A DNA stretch of 64,000 nt, taken from assembly GCA_963774555.1 (NCBI GenBank), contig CAVZFL010000001.1, positions 124,001 to 188,000 on the forward strand, written 5' to 3'. The first letter of the stretch is position 1, and the number at the start of each line of letters is the position of its first letter. Positions 17,083-26,148 of this stretch are shown piece after piece. The notes beneath the pieces are model-generated. The model worked only from the letters and a program-made list of their open reading frames with translations. It did no database searches and was not told the DNA's origin. The translations under genes and the position numbers were made by a program. This DNA comes from VRUE01 sp963774555 (GTDB lineage Bacteria > Actinomycetota > Thermoleophilia > Solirubrobacterales > 70-9).

Positions 17083-17847
17083 CTACGCCGCGATCTCGGT
17101 CGCGGTCGACTCGGCGAGCTGCGCGACCGCCACCGACGAGTCGCCGAGGTACGTCGTCGCGAGCCTGGTCTCTATGACCTGCCCCTCGCGGGCATCGAGC
17201 CGGTAGCCAAGGGACTTCGGCCTCGAGGCAACGACCCGGCGCAGCTCCTCGCCGACGAAGTGAAGGGCGGCGCCGTCCTCGGCAGCGTAGCCGGCGCGCA
17301 TCCCCCCGCACAGCAGCCCGTGGTAGGCGCGGCCGTGATCGGAACCGGGCTCGTAGTGGACCGAGTTGCTGAACGGCAGCAGGCCGAGACCGTCGACCCG
17401 CCGCGGCCCGCCGTGGAAGCCGCTGTGAGCTTCGGCGAACCAGCAGAGCGAGCCGGCCGAGAGGCCGCAGAGGACGACGCCGGCCGCCCATGCCTCGCGC
17501 AGGATCTCGTCGATGCCGTGAGCGCGCCAGACCCCGAGCAGGCTGATCACGCTGCCGCCGCCGACGTAGATCAGGTCCTGAGAGAGCAGGTGCTCGCGCA
17601 GGTCCTCGGGGCCCTGCTCGCGGCGGAAGAGGGAGATGTGGCTCGCCTCGCAGCGCTCGGCGGGAAAGGCGCGGTAGAAGCGGACCACGTAGTGGTCGGC
17701 GTCGCCGCTTGCCGAGGGCAGGAAGCAGACCCGGGGGCGCTCGCGGCGACAGAGGCCGAGCACGTACTCGTCCAGCAGCGGGTTCCCCGACTCCATCGAG
17801 AAGCCGCCACCGCCGAAAGCGACGATCTGACGGGTCGCGGTCTCCAT
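17083..17847 (-). CDS. Peptidase E/cyanophycinase-like (family S51) protein, paralogue
   Basis: About 254 residues, closely related to the gene downstream: GGGGFSMESGNPLLDEYVL, RVCFLPSASGDADHYVVRFY, DLIYVGGGSVISLLGVWR and the nucleophile motif LCGLSAGSLCWF. The ATG at 17847 is preferred; a TTG two codons earlier is better spaced from an AGGGGG ribosome site and could be used. Probably cytosolic, cleaving small Asp-containing peptides by family analogy. It is divergent from a TetR gene. Confidence 0.85.
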   Translation of the reverse strand: METATRQIVAFGGGGFSMESGNPLLDEYVLGLCRRERPRVCFLPSASGDADHYVVRFYRAFPAERCEASHISLFRREQGPEDLREHLLSQDLIYVGGGSVISLLGVWRAHGIDEILREAWAAGVVLCGLSAGSLCWFAEAHSGFHGGPRRVDGLGLLPFSNSVHYEPGSDHGRAYHGLLCGGMRAGYAAEDGAALHFVGEELRRVVASRPKSLGYRLDAREGQVIETRLATTYLGDSSVAVAQLAESTATEIAA

Positions 17848-17882
17848 CGTCAAATGGTCCCCCTGGCGCGCTTCGCGGCCCT

Positions 17883-18077
17883 TGTACAGGGGTCCGAAGT
17901 TCAGCCTTTCGCCATCGCCCCCGTGTACAGGCCCGAATGACGCCGCCCGCAGGCGTCAGATACCCGTCGCGGCTCAGGTTCGTCCAACGGAGTTCCCATT
18001 CGTTCTCCGTATCGCTGAATTGGGTACTATCTCGTCCACAGAGCTTCCCTAGGGTGTACAATCGCGTTTACCTAAAC
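17883..18077. promoter_or_regulatory. Repeated TGTACA hexamers and a GTTTA-TAAAC dyad before a TetR gene
   Basis: The 250-base divergent gap holds TGTACA at 17883, 17924 and 18055, and GTTTACCTAAAC (18066-18077), an inverted repeat with a 2-base centre. The last lies 27 bases before the TetR start. A related site, TAAACGTTTACGTACAC, precedes the third TetR gene. This is consistent with auto-regulation by one of the TetR proteins; the sites are inferred, not proven. Confidence 0.4.
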
Positions 18078-18103
18078 ACCGTTGTCTGCCTGAGGAGCCC
18101 GCA

Positions 18104-18841
18104 GTGCCTCCCACCTCATCGCCCCGTGGCAAGGCGTCGCCCGCCACATCTCCCGATCTCGGCGGCGTAATCGAGCAGGAGCGGCTTCCCGCCGGTCGCG
18201 AGGACCTGCCCGAGCCGCTAATCGCCCACTCCCAGCGCGAACGCCTCCTGGTCTCGATCGCCGACAGCTGCGCCAAGAAAGGCTACGGCGCAACCACGAT
18301 CTCCGACATCTGCGAGGGGGCCGGCGTCTCCCGCGCCACCTTCTATGAGCTGTTCAAGGACAAGGAGGACTGCTTCCACGCCGCGATGGAGCTCTCCCTC
18401 GCCGACGCGATGGGTCGCATCGTCGCCGTCTACTCGCCCGACAAGCCCTGGGCGACGACGGTCCGCGACGCGGCGGCGGCCTTCCTCGACCTGCTCGCCA
18501 GCCGGCCGGCCTTCGCCCGTATGGCGCTGGTCGAGGCGCCCTCCTCGGGCGAGCGCGCGTTCGAGCTCTACGCCTCCGGCAAGCGCGTCCTGCAGTCGCT
18601 GCTGGAACGGGGGCGCGACGATCCGATCGAGGAAAACGCGATCCCCTCCAGCGCCGGCCGCGCCGCCCTCTCCGCCGCCGAGTCGCTGATCGTCGGCCAG
18701 ATCCTCGCCGGCAACAGCGAGCGCCTCCGGGAGCTGCTCCCCGACGTCGTCTACATCACCACCGTGCCCTACCTCGGCCAGGAGGAGGCGCTGCGCCAGT
18801 CGCGCGAGGCGGAGAAGCTGATTCCCGCGGCGGACGGCTGA
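18104..18841 (+). CDS. TetR-family transcriptional regulator
   Basis: A 245-residue TetR regulator with a 38-residue disordered N-terminal extension before the HTH (SQRERLLVSIADSCAKKGYG...GAGVSRATFYELFKDKEDCF). It starts with a GTG. The ligand domain ends in PYLGQEEALRQSREAE, a shared pattern with the next two genes (VPYIGP), so the three are paralogues in one direction. The ligand and targets are unknown. Confidence 0.9.
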   Translation: MPPTSSPRGKASPATSPDLGGVIEQERLPAGREDLPEPLIAHSQRERLLVSIADSCAKKGYGATTISDICEGAGVSRATFYELFKDKEDCFHAAMELSLADAMGRIVAVYSPDKPWATTVRDAAAAFLDLLASRPAFARMALVEAPSSGERAFELYASGKRVLQSLLERGRDDPIEENAIPSSAGRAALSAAESLIVGQILAGNSERLRELLPDVVYITTVPYLGQEEALRQSREAEKLIPAADG

Positions 18842-18846
18842 GCGTC

Positions 18847-19523
18847 GTGCCGAAAGCGGGGGACCAGAGACGGGAGCGCTGGCGCCCGCCGCGCGGCCGG
18901 CACCGCTTGCCACCTGAGGTGATCGCCCGCTCCCAGCGCGAGCGCCTGCTCGAGGCGGCCGTCCGCGTCGTCGCCGAGAAGGGCTACGGCCCCACCACCG
19001 TCGCCGACCTGACCCGCGAGGCCGGCATCTCGCGGACGACCTTCTACGCGATGTTCGACGACAAGGAAGGCTGCTTCCTCGCCGCCTACGACGGCATCGT
19101 CGACGCCCTGGTGCGGCGGATCGACCGTCGCCTACGAGGCCGAGGAGGGGTGGCCGCGGCGAGCCCGCGCCGGCCTTGCCGCGCTGCTCGAGGCACTCGC
19201 CGAGGAGCCCGAGGTCGCCCGCCTGGCCCTGGTCGATGCGGGCGCCGCCGGGCCGGCGGCGCAGCGGCGCTACCGGGGGGCGCTGCAGCGGCTGACGCCG
19301 TTCTTCGACGAGGGGCGCGATTTCGCCCCCGGCGGCCGCAACCTGCCTCCCAACACGTCGCGGATGGCGATCGGCGCCGTCGCCGGGCTGATCTCCGACG
19401 AGCTCGTCGCCGGCCGAGCGGAACGAACTTCCCAGCTTGCTTTCGGACGTTCTTTTTGCCACGCTGGTCCCATATATCGGCCCAGCAGCGGCAGCCAGGG
19501 AGGTGGGCGAGACGAGTAGATAA
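18847..19523 (+). pseudogene. TetR-family regulator, frameshifted
   Basis: Starts five bases after the previous TetR gene with a clean HTH (QRERLLEAAVRVVAEKGYGPTT...ISRTTFYAMFDDKEGCF). The ligand domain leaves the frame near 19130, and a second indel lies near 19417; after both corrections it ends with NELPSLLSDVLFATLVPYIG and TAA at 19521-19523, matching its neighbours. The two one-base changes with otherwise perfect sequence look like recent mutation or sequence error. Confidence 0.75.
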
Positions 19524-19530
19524 ACGTTTA
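19521..19530. promoter_or_regulatory. Palindrome before the third TetR gene
   Basis: TAAACGTTTA is a perfect 10-base palindrome inside GATAAACGTTTACGTACACC, 17 bases before the next ATG, and its first base triplet is the stop codon of the preceding TetR gene. It resembles the dyad upstream of the first TetR gene. Confidence 0.4.
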
Positions 19531-19546
19531 CGTACACCATGCCGCT

Positions 19547-20197
19547 ATGATGAAGGTACTCCGCAGTTTTCCACCAACCTGGGACTGGCCGATGGCTTCC
19601 GAATCGCGGCGTGAACTGATCCTGGCGGCGATGATCCGCGTCGTTGGCAGCAAGGGCTACAAGGAGACCTCGGTCGCCGACGTGATCGAGGAGGCGGGCA
19701 CCTCCCGCACCACCTTCTACAAACACTTCGAGGACAAGCACGAGTGCTTCCTGGCCGCCTACGACATGCTGGTCGAGCAGGTCTTCGCCGAGGTCGTCGC
19801 CAAGTGCGACGGCGAGCAGTCCTGGCTGGAGCGCGTGCAGACCGGCCTGGCGACGATCGTCGAGCTCTTCGCGGTCGATCCGCGGCTGGCCCGCACCGCG
19901 GTGGTCGAGGTCGCCGCCGCCGGTGCCGATGCCCGCCAGCGCCACTGGAACGCGGTCGCCCGCTTCACCGAGTACCTCGAGGGCGGGCGCGAGCTCGCCA
20001 ACGGCCGCGAGCTGCCGGAGAACATCTCGCTGATGTCGGCCGGGGCCGTCTCCGGCCTGATCTTCGACGAGCTCCTCGCCGGTCGCGCCGCCCAGCTGCC
20101 GGCGCTGTTGCCGGACCTGCTGTTCGCGATGCTCGTCCCCTACATCGGTCCGCGCGCCGCGGCCGACGAGATGCGCCGCGCGGCGGCAGCGAGCTGA
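19547..20197 (+). CDS. TetR-family transcriptional regulator
   Basis: A 216-residue TetR protein with a full HTH (SRRELILAAMIRVVGSKGYKETSVADVIEEAGTSRTTFYKHF, residues 19-59 when read in pieces) and a ligand domain ending in LLPDLLFAMLVPYIGPRAAADEM. The ATG at 19592 (MASESRREL) is an alternative start that gives the usual TetR N-terminus and would leave a leader of about 60 bases with the palindrome at 19521. Third of three tandem paralogues. Confidence 0.9.
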   Translation: MMKVLRSFPPTWDWPMASESRRELILAAMIRVVGSKGYKETSVADVIEEAGTSRTTFYKHFEDKHECFLAAYDMLVEQVFAEVVAKCDGEQSWLERVQTGLATIVELFAVDPRLARTAVVEVAAAGADARQRHWNAVARFTEYLEGGRELANGRELPENISLMSAGAVSGLIFDELLAGRAAQLPALLPDLLFAMLVPYIGPRAAADEMRRAAAAS

Positions 20198-20199
20198 GC

Positions 20200-20700
20200 C
20201 TAGGCCGAGAGCGCCCTGACGGCGTCCATCTCTTTGCGCAGCCTGTGCCGCACCCGATGCAGGCGCACCTTCACCGTGCCGTCGGGGATGCCGAGCCGGC
20301 GGGCGATCGCCTCCTGGGTCAGGTCCTCGCCGTAGCGGAGCTGGATCAACTTGCGGTCGCGCTCGCTGAGGCAGGCCAGTGCTGCCTGCAGCTCGGCGCG
20401 CTCGACCGTGGCGAGGATCCCCTCGTCCTCGGCTCCCTCGCGGGTCTCGATCGTGTCGACCGGGTCGGGGCGCACGCGGGCGTGCTGGCGGAAGGCCTCG
20501 TTGCGGACGATCGTCGCCAGCCAGTCCTTGCGCCGGGCGCCGTCGCGCAAGGTCGAGCGGCGGCGCCACGCTCGCAGCAGGGCGTCCTGGGCAATATCCT
20601 CGGCCTCGCTCGGGTTATTCGAGTAGCGATAGGCGATGCGTAGGCAGAAGCGCTGTGCCTCCTCCCACTCCCAGCCCTCGTCTCCGTCCTGATCTTGAAT
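20200..20700 (-). CDS. ECF-type sigma-70 factor, start uncertain
   Basis: Region 2 (EEAQRFCLRIAYRYSN...EAEDIAQDALLRAWRR) and region 4 (LSERDRKLIQLRYGEDLTQEAIARRLGIPDGTVKVRLHRVRHRLRK) of a small sigma factor are both present. Region 2 coding is clear to about 20690, but the frame contains no ATG, GTG or TTG between the in-frame stop at 20728-20730 and the TTG at 20550, which would delete region 2. An ATT (20700) or ATC codon, or an indel, must be assumed. No anti-sigma gene is visible. It is divergent from an acyltransferase across a 140-base AT-rich gap. Confidence 0.78.
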   Translation of the reverse strand: MQDQDGDEGWEWEEAQRFCLRIAYRYSNNPSEAEDIAQDALLRAWRRRSTLRDGARRKDWLATIVRNEAFRQHARVRPDPVDTIETREGAEDEGILATVERAELQAALACLSERDRKLIQLRYGEDLTQEAIARRLGIPDGTVKVRLHRVRHRLRKEMDAVRALSA

Positions 20701-20730
20701 GATCGAAACGTTGATTGCTCGACCGTACTA

Positions 20731-20840
20731 CTTCTAAAACCAAAAAGGTAAATTTTATTAATAAAACTTTTTGATCTAAGCTTCCGGGACCCTCGACTTG
20801 GGAGTTTGACGCACGGCGCCCGTACCATGCCCGTACTCAT
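20731..20840. promoter_or_regulatory. AT-rich divergent promoter region
   Basis: A strongly AT-rich segment (TAAATTTTATTAATAAAAC, near 20749-20767) stands out in this GC-rich window and lies between the sigma factor and the acyltransferase, so it very likely carries their promoters. No exact -35/-10 call is made. Confidence 0.4.
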
Positions 20841-22802
20841 ATGCCTGAACCCGTCAGGCGCAGCAAGCGCTACATGCCCGGCCTCGATGGGCTGCGAGCC
20901 ATCGCCGTGCTCGCCGTCATCGCGTACCACCTTGAATTCGGGTGGGCGCCAGGAGGGCTGCTCGGAGTGGGGATCTTCTTCACCCTCAGCGGCTACCTGA
21001 TCACCGACATCCTGCTCGCCCACATGGCACGGCGGGACATGCGCCTGATCGACTTCTGGCTGGGCCGGGCGCGGCGCCTGCTGCCGGCGCTCTTCCTGAT
21101 GCTGGTCGTGGTCGTGGCCTGGGTGACGATCTTCGGGCCCGCCCAGCCCGACAAGTTCCGCGACGCCGTGCTCGCCGCCGCCCTCTACGTCAGCAACTGG
21201 CAGCTGATCTTCCAACACGTCTCCTACTTCGCCCGCTTCGGGGCGGCGGAACCGCTCGGCCACCTCTGGTCGCTGGCGGTCGAGGAGCAGTTCTACATCT
21301 TCTGGCCCTTCATGCTGCTCGGCGGCGTGAAGCTGATCAAGGAGCGGCCGGGCGCTCCAGCGGGGGTGCGGCCGCGGCTGGCGGTCGCGACGCTCGCCCT
21401 CGCCGTCGGCTCGGCGATCCTGATGGCCGTCCTCTACCACCCGAGCTTCGATCCGTCGCGGGTCTACGACGGCACCGACACGCGCGCCTTCGAGCTGCTC
21501 TTCGGCGCGGCGCTGGCGATGGTCTGGCCGAGCCGCAAGCTGACGGCGAAGGTGACCGCGGGGGCGCGCAACCTGATCGACGGGGCGGGCGCGATCGGCC
21601 TGCTCGTGGTCCTGATCCTGATCTGGCAGACCGACCAGTACTCGTCGTTCATCTACCACGGGGGGCTGGTCCTGCTTTCGATCGTGACGGCGGTGCTGGT
21701 CGCGGCGCTTGCCCATCCGGCGAGCCGCCTGGGAGTGTGGCTGGGCTGGAAGCCGCTGCGCTGGATCGGCGTGCGCTCCTACGGCATCTACCTCTGGCAC
21801 TTCCCGATCATCGTGCTGAGCGCGCCGAGTGGCGTGCACGGCCAGAGCGCCGTGCGCGACGTGCTGCAGGTGGGGGCGACCTTCGCGGTCGCGGCGCTCT
21901 CCTGGCACTACGTCGAGGAGCCGGTCCGCCACGGGGCGCTCGGGCGGCTGTGGAAGCGACTGCGGGCACAGGGCTGGCAGCGGCAGGCGATCCCACGGCG
22001 GGGCTTGATCGCAGCGGGCGCGCTCACCGCGATGCTGCTCGTCTGCGTCGTCGGGTTGGCCGGGGCGGCGCTCGATCCGAACGCCGAACCGCCGTCGGTC
22101 GAAGCCAGCGCCGTCGCCTCGCCGGTACCGGCGGCGAAGATCGCCAAGGCGATCAGCGAAGCCGAGGAACCCACGATCCCGGGCAAGAGCTCCTGCCACG
22201 CGGTCGTCCACATCGGCGACTCGACCTCGGAGGGGCTGACCTCGAGCAACTACCTGCCGAACCCGGAGGACCGCAGCGAAGCCCAGTACGCCCGGGTCGG
22301 CGCGACCACCTCCTACTTCTCGATCTCCGGCGCCCGCTCGATCGTCGAGACCTACGAAGGCGAACCGAACGCCTACGAAGCGGCGCTGGCGTGGAAGGCC
22401 GAAGGCTTCAAAGGCTGCTGGGTCTTCGCCCTGGGCACCAACGACACCGCCGATGTCTACGTCGGCGGCAGCGTCGACCAGCTCGAACGGATCGAAAAGA
22501 TGATGTCCGCGGTGGGCGACGAACCGGTGCTCTGGGTCAACGTCAAGTCGATCGTCCCCAGCGGGCCCTACGCGGCCTCGAACATGGCCGAATGGGACGA
22601 AGCCCTGCTCGAAGCCTGTCCCAAATACCCCAACATGCGCGTCTACGACTGGGCCGCCGACGTCAAGGACGCCTGGTTCATCGACGACGGCATCCACTTC
22701 ACCACCCCCGGCTACCGCGCCCGTGCCCGCCTCATCGCCGACGCTCTGGCCGAAGCCTTCCCCTCAGGGGGCGGACGCAGCCGCGACTGCGTGGTGCACT
22801 GA
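20841..22802 (+). CDS. Membrane acyltransferase-3 with C-terminal SGNH domain (OafA-like)
   Basis: A 653-residue protein. The N-terminal part is an acyltransferase-3 membrane domain: PGLDGLRAIAVLAVIAYH (catalytic His), GVGIFFTLSGYLIT, the RxxR-type RRLLPALF motif, HLWSLAVEEQFYIFWP and about 10 helices. After a linker the C-terminal domain has SGNH hydrolase features: VHIGDSTSEG, FALGTNDTAD and a late DGIHFTTPGY. Such two-domain proteins O-acetylate cell-envelope polysaccharides at the membrane. It is divergent from the sigma factor. The acceptor is not known. Confidence 0.9.
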   Translation: MPEPVRRSKRYMPGLDGLRAIAVLAVIAYHLEFGWAPGGLLGVGIFFTLSGYLITDILLAHMARRDMRLIDFWLGRARRLLPALFLMLVVVVAWVTIFGPAQPDKFRDAVLAAALYVSNWQLIFQHVSYFARFGAAEPLGHLWSLAVEEQFYIFWPFMLLGGVKLIKERPGAPAGVRPRLAVATLALAVGSAILMAVLYHPSFDPSRVYDGTDTRAFELLFGAALAMVWPSRKLTAKVTAGARNLIDGAGAIGLLVVLILIWQTDQYSSFIYHGGLVLLSIVTAVLVAALAHPASRLGVWLGWKPLRWIGVRSYGIYLWHFPIIVLSAPSGVHGQSAVRDVLQVGATFAVAALSWHYVEEPVRHGALGRLWKRLRAQGWQRQAIPRRGLIAAGALTAMLLVCVVGLAGAALDPNAEPPSVEASAVASPVPAAKIAKAISEAEEPTIPGKSSCHAVVHIGDSTSEGLTSSNYLPNPEDRSEAQYARVGATTSYFSISGARSIVETYEGEPNAYEAALAWKAEGFKGCWVFALGTNDTADVYVGGSVDQLERIEKMMSAVGDEPVLWVNVKSIVPSGPYAASNMAEWDEALLEACPKYPNMRVYDWAADVKDAWFIDDGIHFTTPGYRARARLIADALAEAFPSGGGRSRDCVVH

Positions 22803-22812
22803 GAGCCTGCCT

Positions 22813-23268
22813 TCAGAAGACCTGGGCGTCGAGGAAGCCGGCGACCAGCACCAGCCAGCCACCGATCTCGGAGACGATCAGGGCGGTCATGAAGGCGTTC
22901 GTGCCGTGCACCGGCCGGCGGAACTGATTGTCGGTGTCGCGCTTCCAGCCGTGGAACGCGTAGCCGGCGACCGCGGCGAAGAAGTAGAAGGCCATGGCGC
23001 CGGCGGCGAGCAGGTTGACCAGGACCCCCCAGCCGCTCAGCTCGACGAAGGTCGCGACCAGCAGCAGGGCGAAGCTGTAGAGCAGCGCGGCGCGGTGGGC
23101 GATGTCGACGTAAGGATGCGCCAGCCCGTCCTCCGAGGCGTCCATCTGCCGGAACTTCCAGACTCCCAGCAGCAGCGCCCAGAGGAACATCGCCGCGGCG
23201 AGCAGCAGCACGGCCTTCGTGTCGTCTCCTGGAACCACCCGCCCTGCATACCAGCCAGAAGGCTCCAA
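22813..23268 (-). CDS. Four-helix membrane protein, unknown function
   Basis: A 151-residue protein with about four membrane helices (LLLAAAMFLWALLLGVW, ALLYSFALLLVATFVELSGW, VNLLAAGAMAFYFFAAVAGY, ALIVSEIGGWLVLVAGF) and a conserved-looking loop with His pairs (AHPYVDIAHRAAL). No family is recognised with confidence. It converges with the acyltransferase. Confidence 0.6.
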   Translation of the reverse strand: MEPSGWYAGRVVPGDDTKAVLLLAAAMFLWALLLGVWKFRQMDASEDGLAHPYVDIAHRAALLYSFALLLVATFVELSGWGVLVNLLAAGAMAFYFFAAVAGYAFHGWKRDTDNQFRRPVHGTNAFMTALIVSEIGGWLVLVAGFLDAQVF

Positions 23269-23298
23269 TGCCAGCCGATCGGGGCCTCGGCGGAGCGC

Positions 23299-23907
23299 TT
23301 ACCCGGGCTTTGGCCCGTAGGTGGCGATGAAGTGCCCGCTCGCCAGCGCTTCTTCGCTCAGCTTCGTCTCGGCTCCGGAGCTACCTGCGAACCGCCCCAC
23401 GCCGAGTGCTTCTTCCGTGATCCCGGTGACGAAGCTGCGGGTCAACGATTCGGGCACCGCCCCCTTCGCATGGTCCAGGGCAAACAGCTCGACCAGGTAG
23501 CTCTGGCCTTTGCGGGCCAGCTGGCAGTTGTTGACCGTGAAGTAAGAAAATTCGGAGCCGGGCGGCGCCGTGTTGGACGAGATCCCGTGAACCGATGGTT
23601 CGATTTCCCACGTCATCGACCCAAAGGGAACGACAACCCGCTTCCCGCCGGCTTCGGCTCCCTGCTTGAACCAGCCGAAGTAGAGGGCCAGCTTCTTGGT
23701 TCCACTCGGCACCGCGCCCCACTTCAGCGGTATCCAGAGCGTCCCCGCACCGCAGATGACGTGGGGGGAGATAACGCCATCGGCTCCCACCGCAGGACTT
23801 TCAAGACGGATCGTCGAGACGGTCGAGTCCGAGGACCCCTGGCCACAGCCGCAAACGAGCAGCGCGGCGACAAGCACCCCGATCCCCCATCCAGCCAAAG
23901 CCCTCAT
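23299..23907 (-). CDS. PEBP/YbhB-like lipoprotein
   Basis: A 202-residue exported lipoprotein with a lipobox (LLVCGC, Cys at about residue 21). The mature part has the layout of the phosphatidylethanolamine-binding-protein family: SPHVICGAGTLWIPLKWGAVPSGTKKLALYF near the front (read in halves) and the ending ASGHFIATYG, which resembles the YbhB/YbcL terminus. Typical ligand-pocket motifs (DPD, GxHR) are weak or missing, so it is a diverged member. Likely bound to the outer face of the membrane. Confidence 0.6.
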   Translation of the reverse strand: MRALAGWGIGVLVAALLVCGCGQGSSDSTVSTIRLESPAVGADGVISPHVICGAGTLWIPLKWGAVPSGTKKLALYFGWFKQGAEAGGKRVVVPFGSMTWEIEPSVHGISSNTAPPGSEFSYFTVNNCQLARKGQSYLVELFALDHAKGAVPESLTRSFVTGITEEALGVGRFAGSSGAETKLSEEALASGHFIATYGPKPG

Positions 23908-23989
23908 CGACCAACCGCCCGATCCCTCGACAGCAACGTTCTCTGATGATACTCAGATATTTCTGTTTGATCACTGACCTGGGGTCTGG

Positions 23990-24367
23990 CTATCCGGACT
24001 GACCTTCCCGGGCCGCCTGCTCCTTTACGCGGCGAGCGGCCTTGGCGTAGGCGATCATCCGGTCGCGGCGGCCGATCGCAAGGACGACGCTCCTCGCTGG
24101 TGCGCCATCGGATGGCTCGTTGCGGTAGACGAAGCGGTAGCGGGGCTTGCCGCGCCAGCCGGGCTCATCGAAGCGGACCTTACGGCAGCCCTTCAGCACT
24201 CGGGGAGGCTTGTCCCCCATCAGCTCGCCGTAATGCGGGTTGCCGTGAAGCTCGACCACGATGCGGGCGACCTCGCGCTTCAGGGTTTCATCGAGCTCGT
24301 TAGCGTCGGCCGTCCCCTCGGCCAACGCTTCGACCTGGTGCCGCTCAGCTTCCGGGGAGCCGCTCAA
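23990..24367 (-). CDS. RelE/HigB-like toxin of a toxin-antitoxin pair
   Basis: A 125-residue basic protein. The core KVRFDEPGWRGKPRYRFVYR followed by VVLAIGRRDRMIAYAKAARR is the fold pattern of RelE/ParE-superfamily mRNA-interfering toxins. The TTG at 24367 is the first start and overlaps the antitoxin by 23 bases, the usual coupling. Basic residues near the C-terminus would contact RNA. Its action is inferred from the family, and an internal start is possible. Confidence 0.65.
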   Translation of the reverse strand: MSGSPEAERHQVEALAEGTADANELDETLKREVARIVVELHGNPHYGELMGDKPPRVLKGCRKVRFDEPGWRGKPRYRFVYRNEPSDGAPARSVVLAIGRRDRMIAYAKAARRVKEQAAREGQSG

Positions 24368-24701
24368 CGAACTCCCCCATCCCGATCTCGGTTAGGAAAT
24401 CGCCAGCGCTCAACCGCTTCCCCTCGCTGCTCGCGAGACGCTCCTGCAGGAACAGCGCCAGCCCGGCGTTCTCCAGCTCCTCTTCCAGCTCATCGATTCG
24501 CTCCTTTGCCGCCACCAGGTCCACGGTGGGGACCAGTGACGCCGAGCCCTCCTGACCTCGGGTCGTGATCCGGACCACGTTGCTCTCGAGGTCGGGGGAG
24601 GGCTTGCGCCGAGATGACGCCTTCTTGACGAGCTGCGGCAAGCTGCGCCTCGCCTCGCTCGTGCCGAGCGCTGTCGGGGTCCTGTCTCTAGCTGTCGCCA
24701 C
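24345..24701 (-). CDS. Putative antitoxin paired with the RelE-like toxin
   Basis: A 118-residue protein with a basic N-terminal segment (TSEARRSLPQLVKKASSRR), which resembles the Phd/YefM-type repressor start, and an acidic coiled coil (KERIDELEEELENAGLALFLQE) in the C-terminal half. It starts with a GTG and is the upstream gene of the pair, as expected for an antitoxin. It opens an accessory region that runs to the tRNA-Asp island. Confidence 0.6.
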   Translation of the reverse strand: MATARDRTPTALGTSEARRSLPQLVKKASSRRKPSPDLESNVVRITTRGQEGSASLVPTVDLVAAKERIDELEEELENAGLALFLQERLASSEGKRLSAGDFLTEIGMGEFVERLPGS

Positions 24702-24819
24702 GCGACAAGGGTACCACTAGTTGTACAAGTCGTCCTTTGGCTACGATCATCTCGCGATTTGCGGAATCCGAATTGCACCCTCCTCGCATCCGCCTCGAGC
24801 CTCGCTAGCCTGCGACTCA

Positions 24820-26148
24820 ATGGCAAACGGAAGGCGACGTGGGAGCTCTGGCCGCCGGAAGAGTGGTGGCGGCCAGCACAGCGGATCGGCCCGGCAGCGG
24901 GGACAGGCACTTGAGCCAAGCCCGGACCAGATGGCGAGCGAGCTGGCACGCGGGATCGCTCGCGAAGCGCGGCAAGACGTCCGAGGTGTGCGGGATTCCC
25001 TTGATGCGGAACTCTTTGCCTCCTCGTACGTCTCGCTGTGGAATCTCGAACCGGGAGCGCTGATCGACGCCGATCCCGAGGAGGAGATCGGTCTGCGCGT
25101 CGTCGCGGCGCTGGAGCGGGCTGGCGACGCGCGCGCTCTCGCGGTGCTGCGGGCGCTCGCCTCCGTCGGCTCTGAGCGCATAGGCCAGGCGAGTGATGCG
25201 GCCGCAGACCGCCTTGGCGAGGCGGACGTCCGCGAGCCGGAGTGGCGCGACGGCCTCGGCATGGCGCGCGGAGTGCGCGCGCGGGTGATGCGCGACGTCA
25301 TCTTCGACGATGCCGCAAACCTGATCTTCGAGTTCGAGCGTCCGAGGATTGATCCCTACGCGATTCTCGTCCTCGTCGACAACAACCTCGGTGGCATCGC
25401 CAAGGACATAATCGCCGGCGCCGACCTCGAGCGTCTGGTCGAGGCGCTCGGCAAGGCGTCGGACATCGACGATGGCGCGGGTGAACTGCAACTGGAGGAA
25501 ATCGATCTCCCCGAGGCAGCGGCGCGCTGCCGCGAGGCCCTCTGGCGCACCGCGCACACCTTGGACCCGCCGGTTGCCGACGACTTCGATGCCCAGGTCG
25601 CCGCTCTGACCGCGCACCTGAAGACGCTCCCGGGGGAAGATCACTTCGAGGCGGAGGAGATTTCCGAAGAGGAGCGCGAAGCGGCGCTCGACGGCTTCCT
25701 CGCCTCTCCCGAGGCAAAGCCATTCCACGGCAGCGAGGACGTGGCGGACCTGGCGAAGTTGGCGGTCGAGTACGGCGCCGAGTACGTCGGCGGCGAGGGC
25801 AGGCCGCTTCGCTGGAGCCCTACGGTTGTCGAGTTGTTCATGTGCGACTACCTGCCGCGCAAGGTGTTGCGCGGCCGCGAGTTCTTCGAACGCGCGGTGC
25901 CCGAGCTTCTGCCCGCCTGGGTGAGCTACGCCGGGCGGTCTCGCGGAATCCCCAAAGAGGCGATTGACGAAGCGACGTCGGCTGTCGGTTTCTTCCGCGA
26001 AGAAATGCTCGACCTGATTGGCGACGACTCGGCATGGGGACCGAGCAAGATGTTCCTCGCGGCTGCGAGCGAGGCGGGCGTCGACCTCACCGATCCCGCG
26101 GCGATCGAGGCATACGTCGAGCAGTACAACCGCGACCTCGCGGTCTGA
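24820..26148 (+). CDS. Large acidic protein, unknown function
   Basis: A 442-residue protein with a basic, Gly/Ser-rich N-terminal 40 residues (NGRRRGSSGRRKSGGGQH) and an otherwise acidic helical chain; a short hydrophobic stretch is seen at AILVLVDNNLGGIAKDII. No signal peptide or membrane helix is seen and no family is recognised. It starts at the ATG at 24820. The neighbours are toxin-antitoxin and Fic genes, so it belongs to the accessory region. The 180-base gap after it has several TTAGC/GCTAA motifs before the Fic gene. Confidence 0.55.
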   Translation: MANGRRRGSSGRRKSGGGQHSGSARQRGQALEPSPDQMASELARGIAREARQDVRGVRDSLDAELFASSYVSLWNLEPGALIDADPEEEIGLRVVAALERAGDARALAVLRALASVGSERIGQASDAAADRLGEADVREPEWRDGLGMARGVRARVMRDVIFDDAANLIFEFERPRIDPYAILVLVDNNLGGIAKDIIAGADLERLVEALGKASDIDDGAGELQLEEIDLPEAAARCREALWRTAHTLDPPVADDFDAQVAALTAHLKTLPGEDHFEAEEISEEEREAALDGFLASPEAKPFHGSEDVADLAKLAVEYGAEYVGGEGRPLRWSPTVVELFMCDYLPRKVLRGREFFERAVPELLPAWVSYAGRSRGIPKEAIDEATSAVGFFREEMLDLIGDDSAWGPSKMFLAAASEAGVDLTDPAAIEAYVEQYNRDLAV

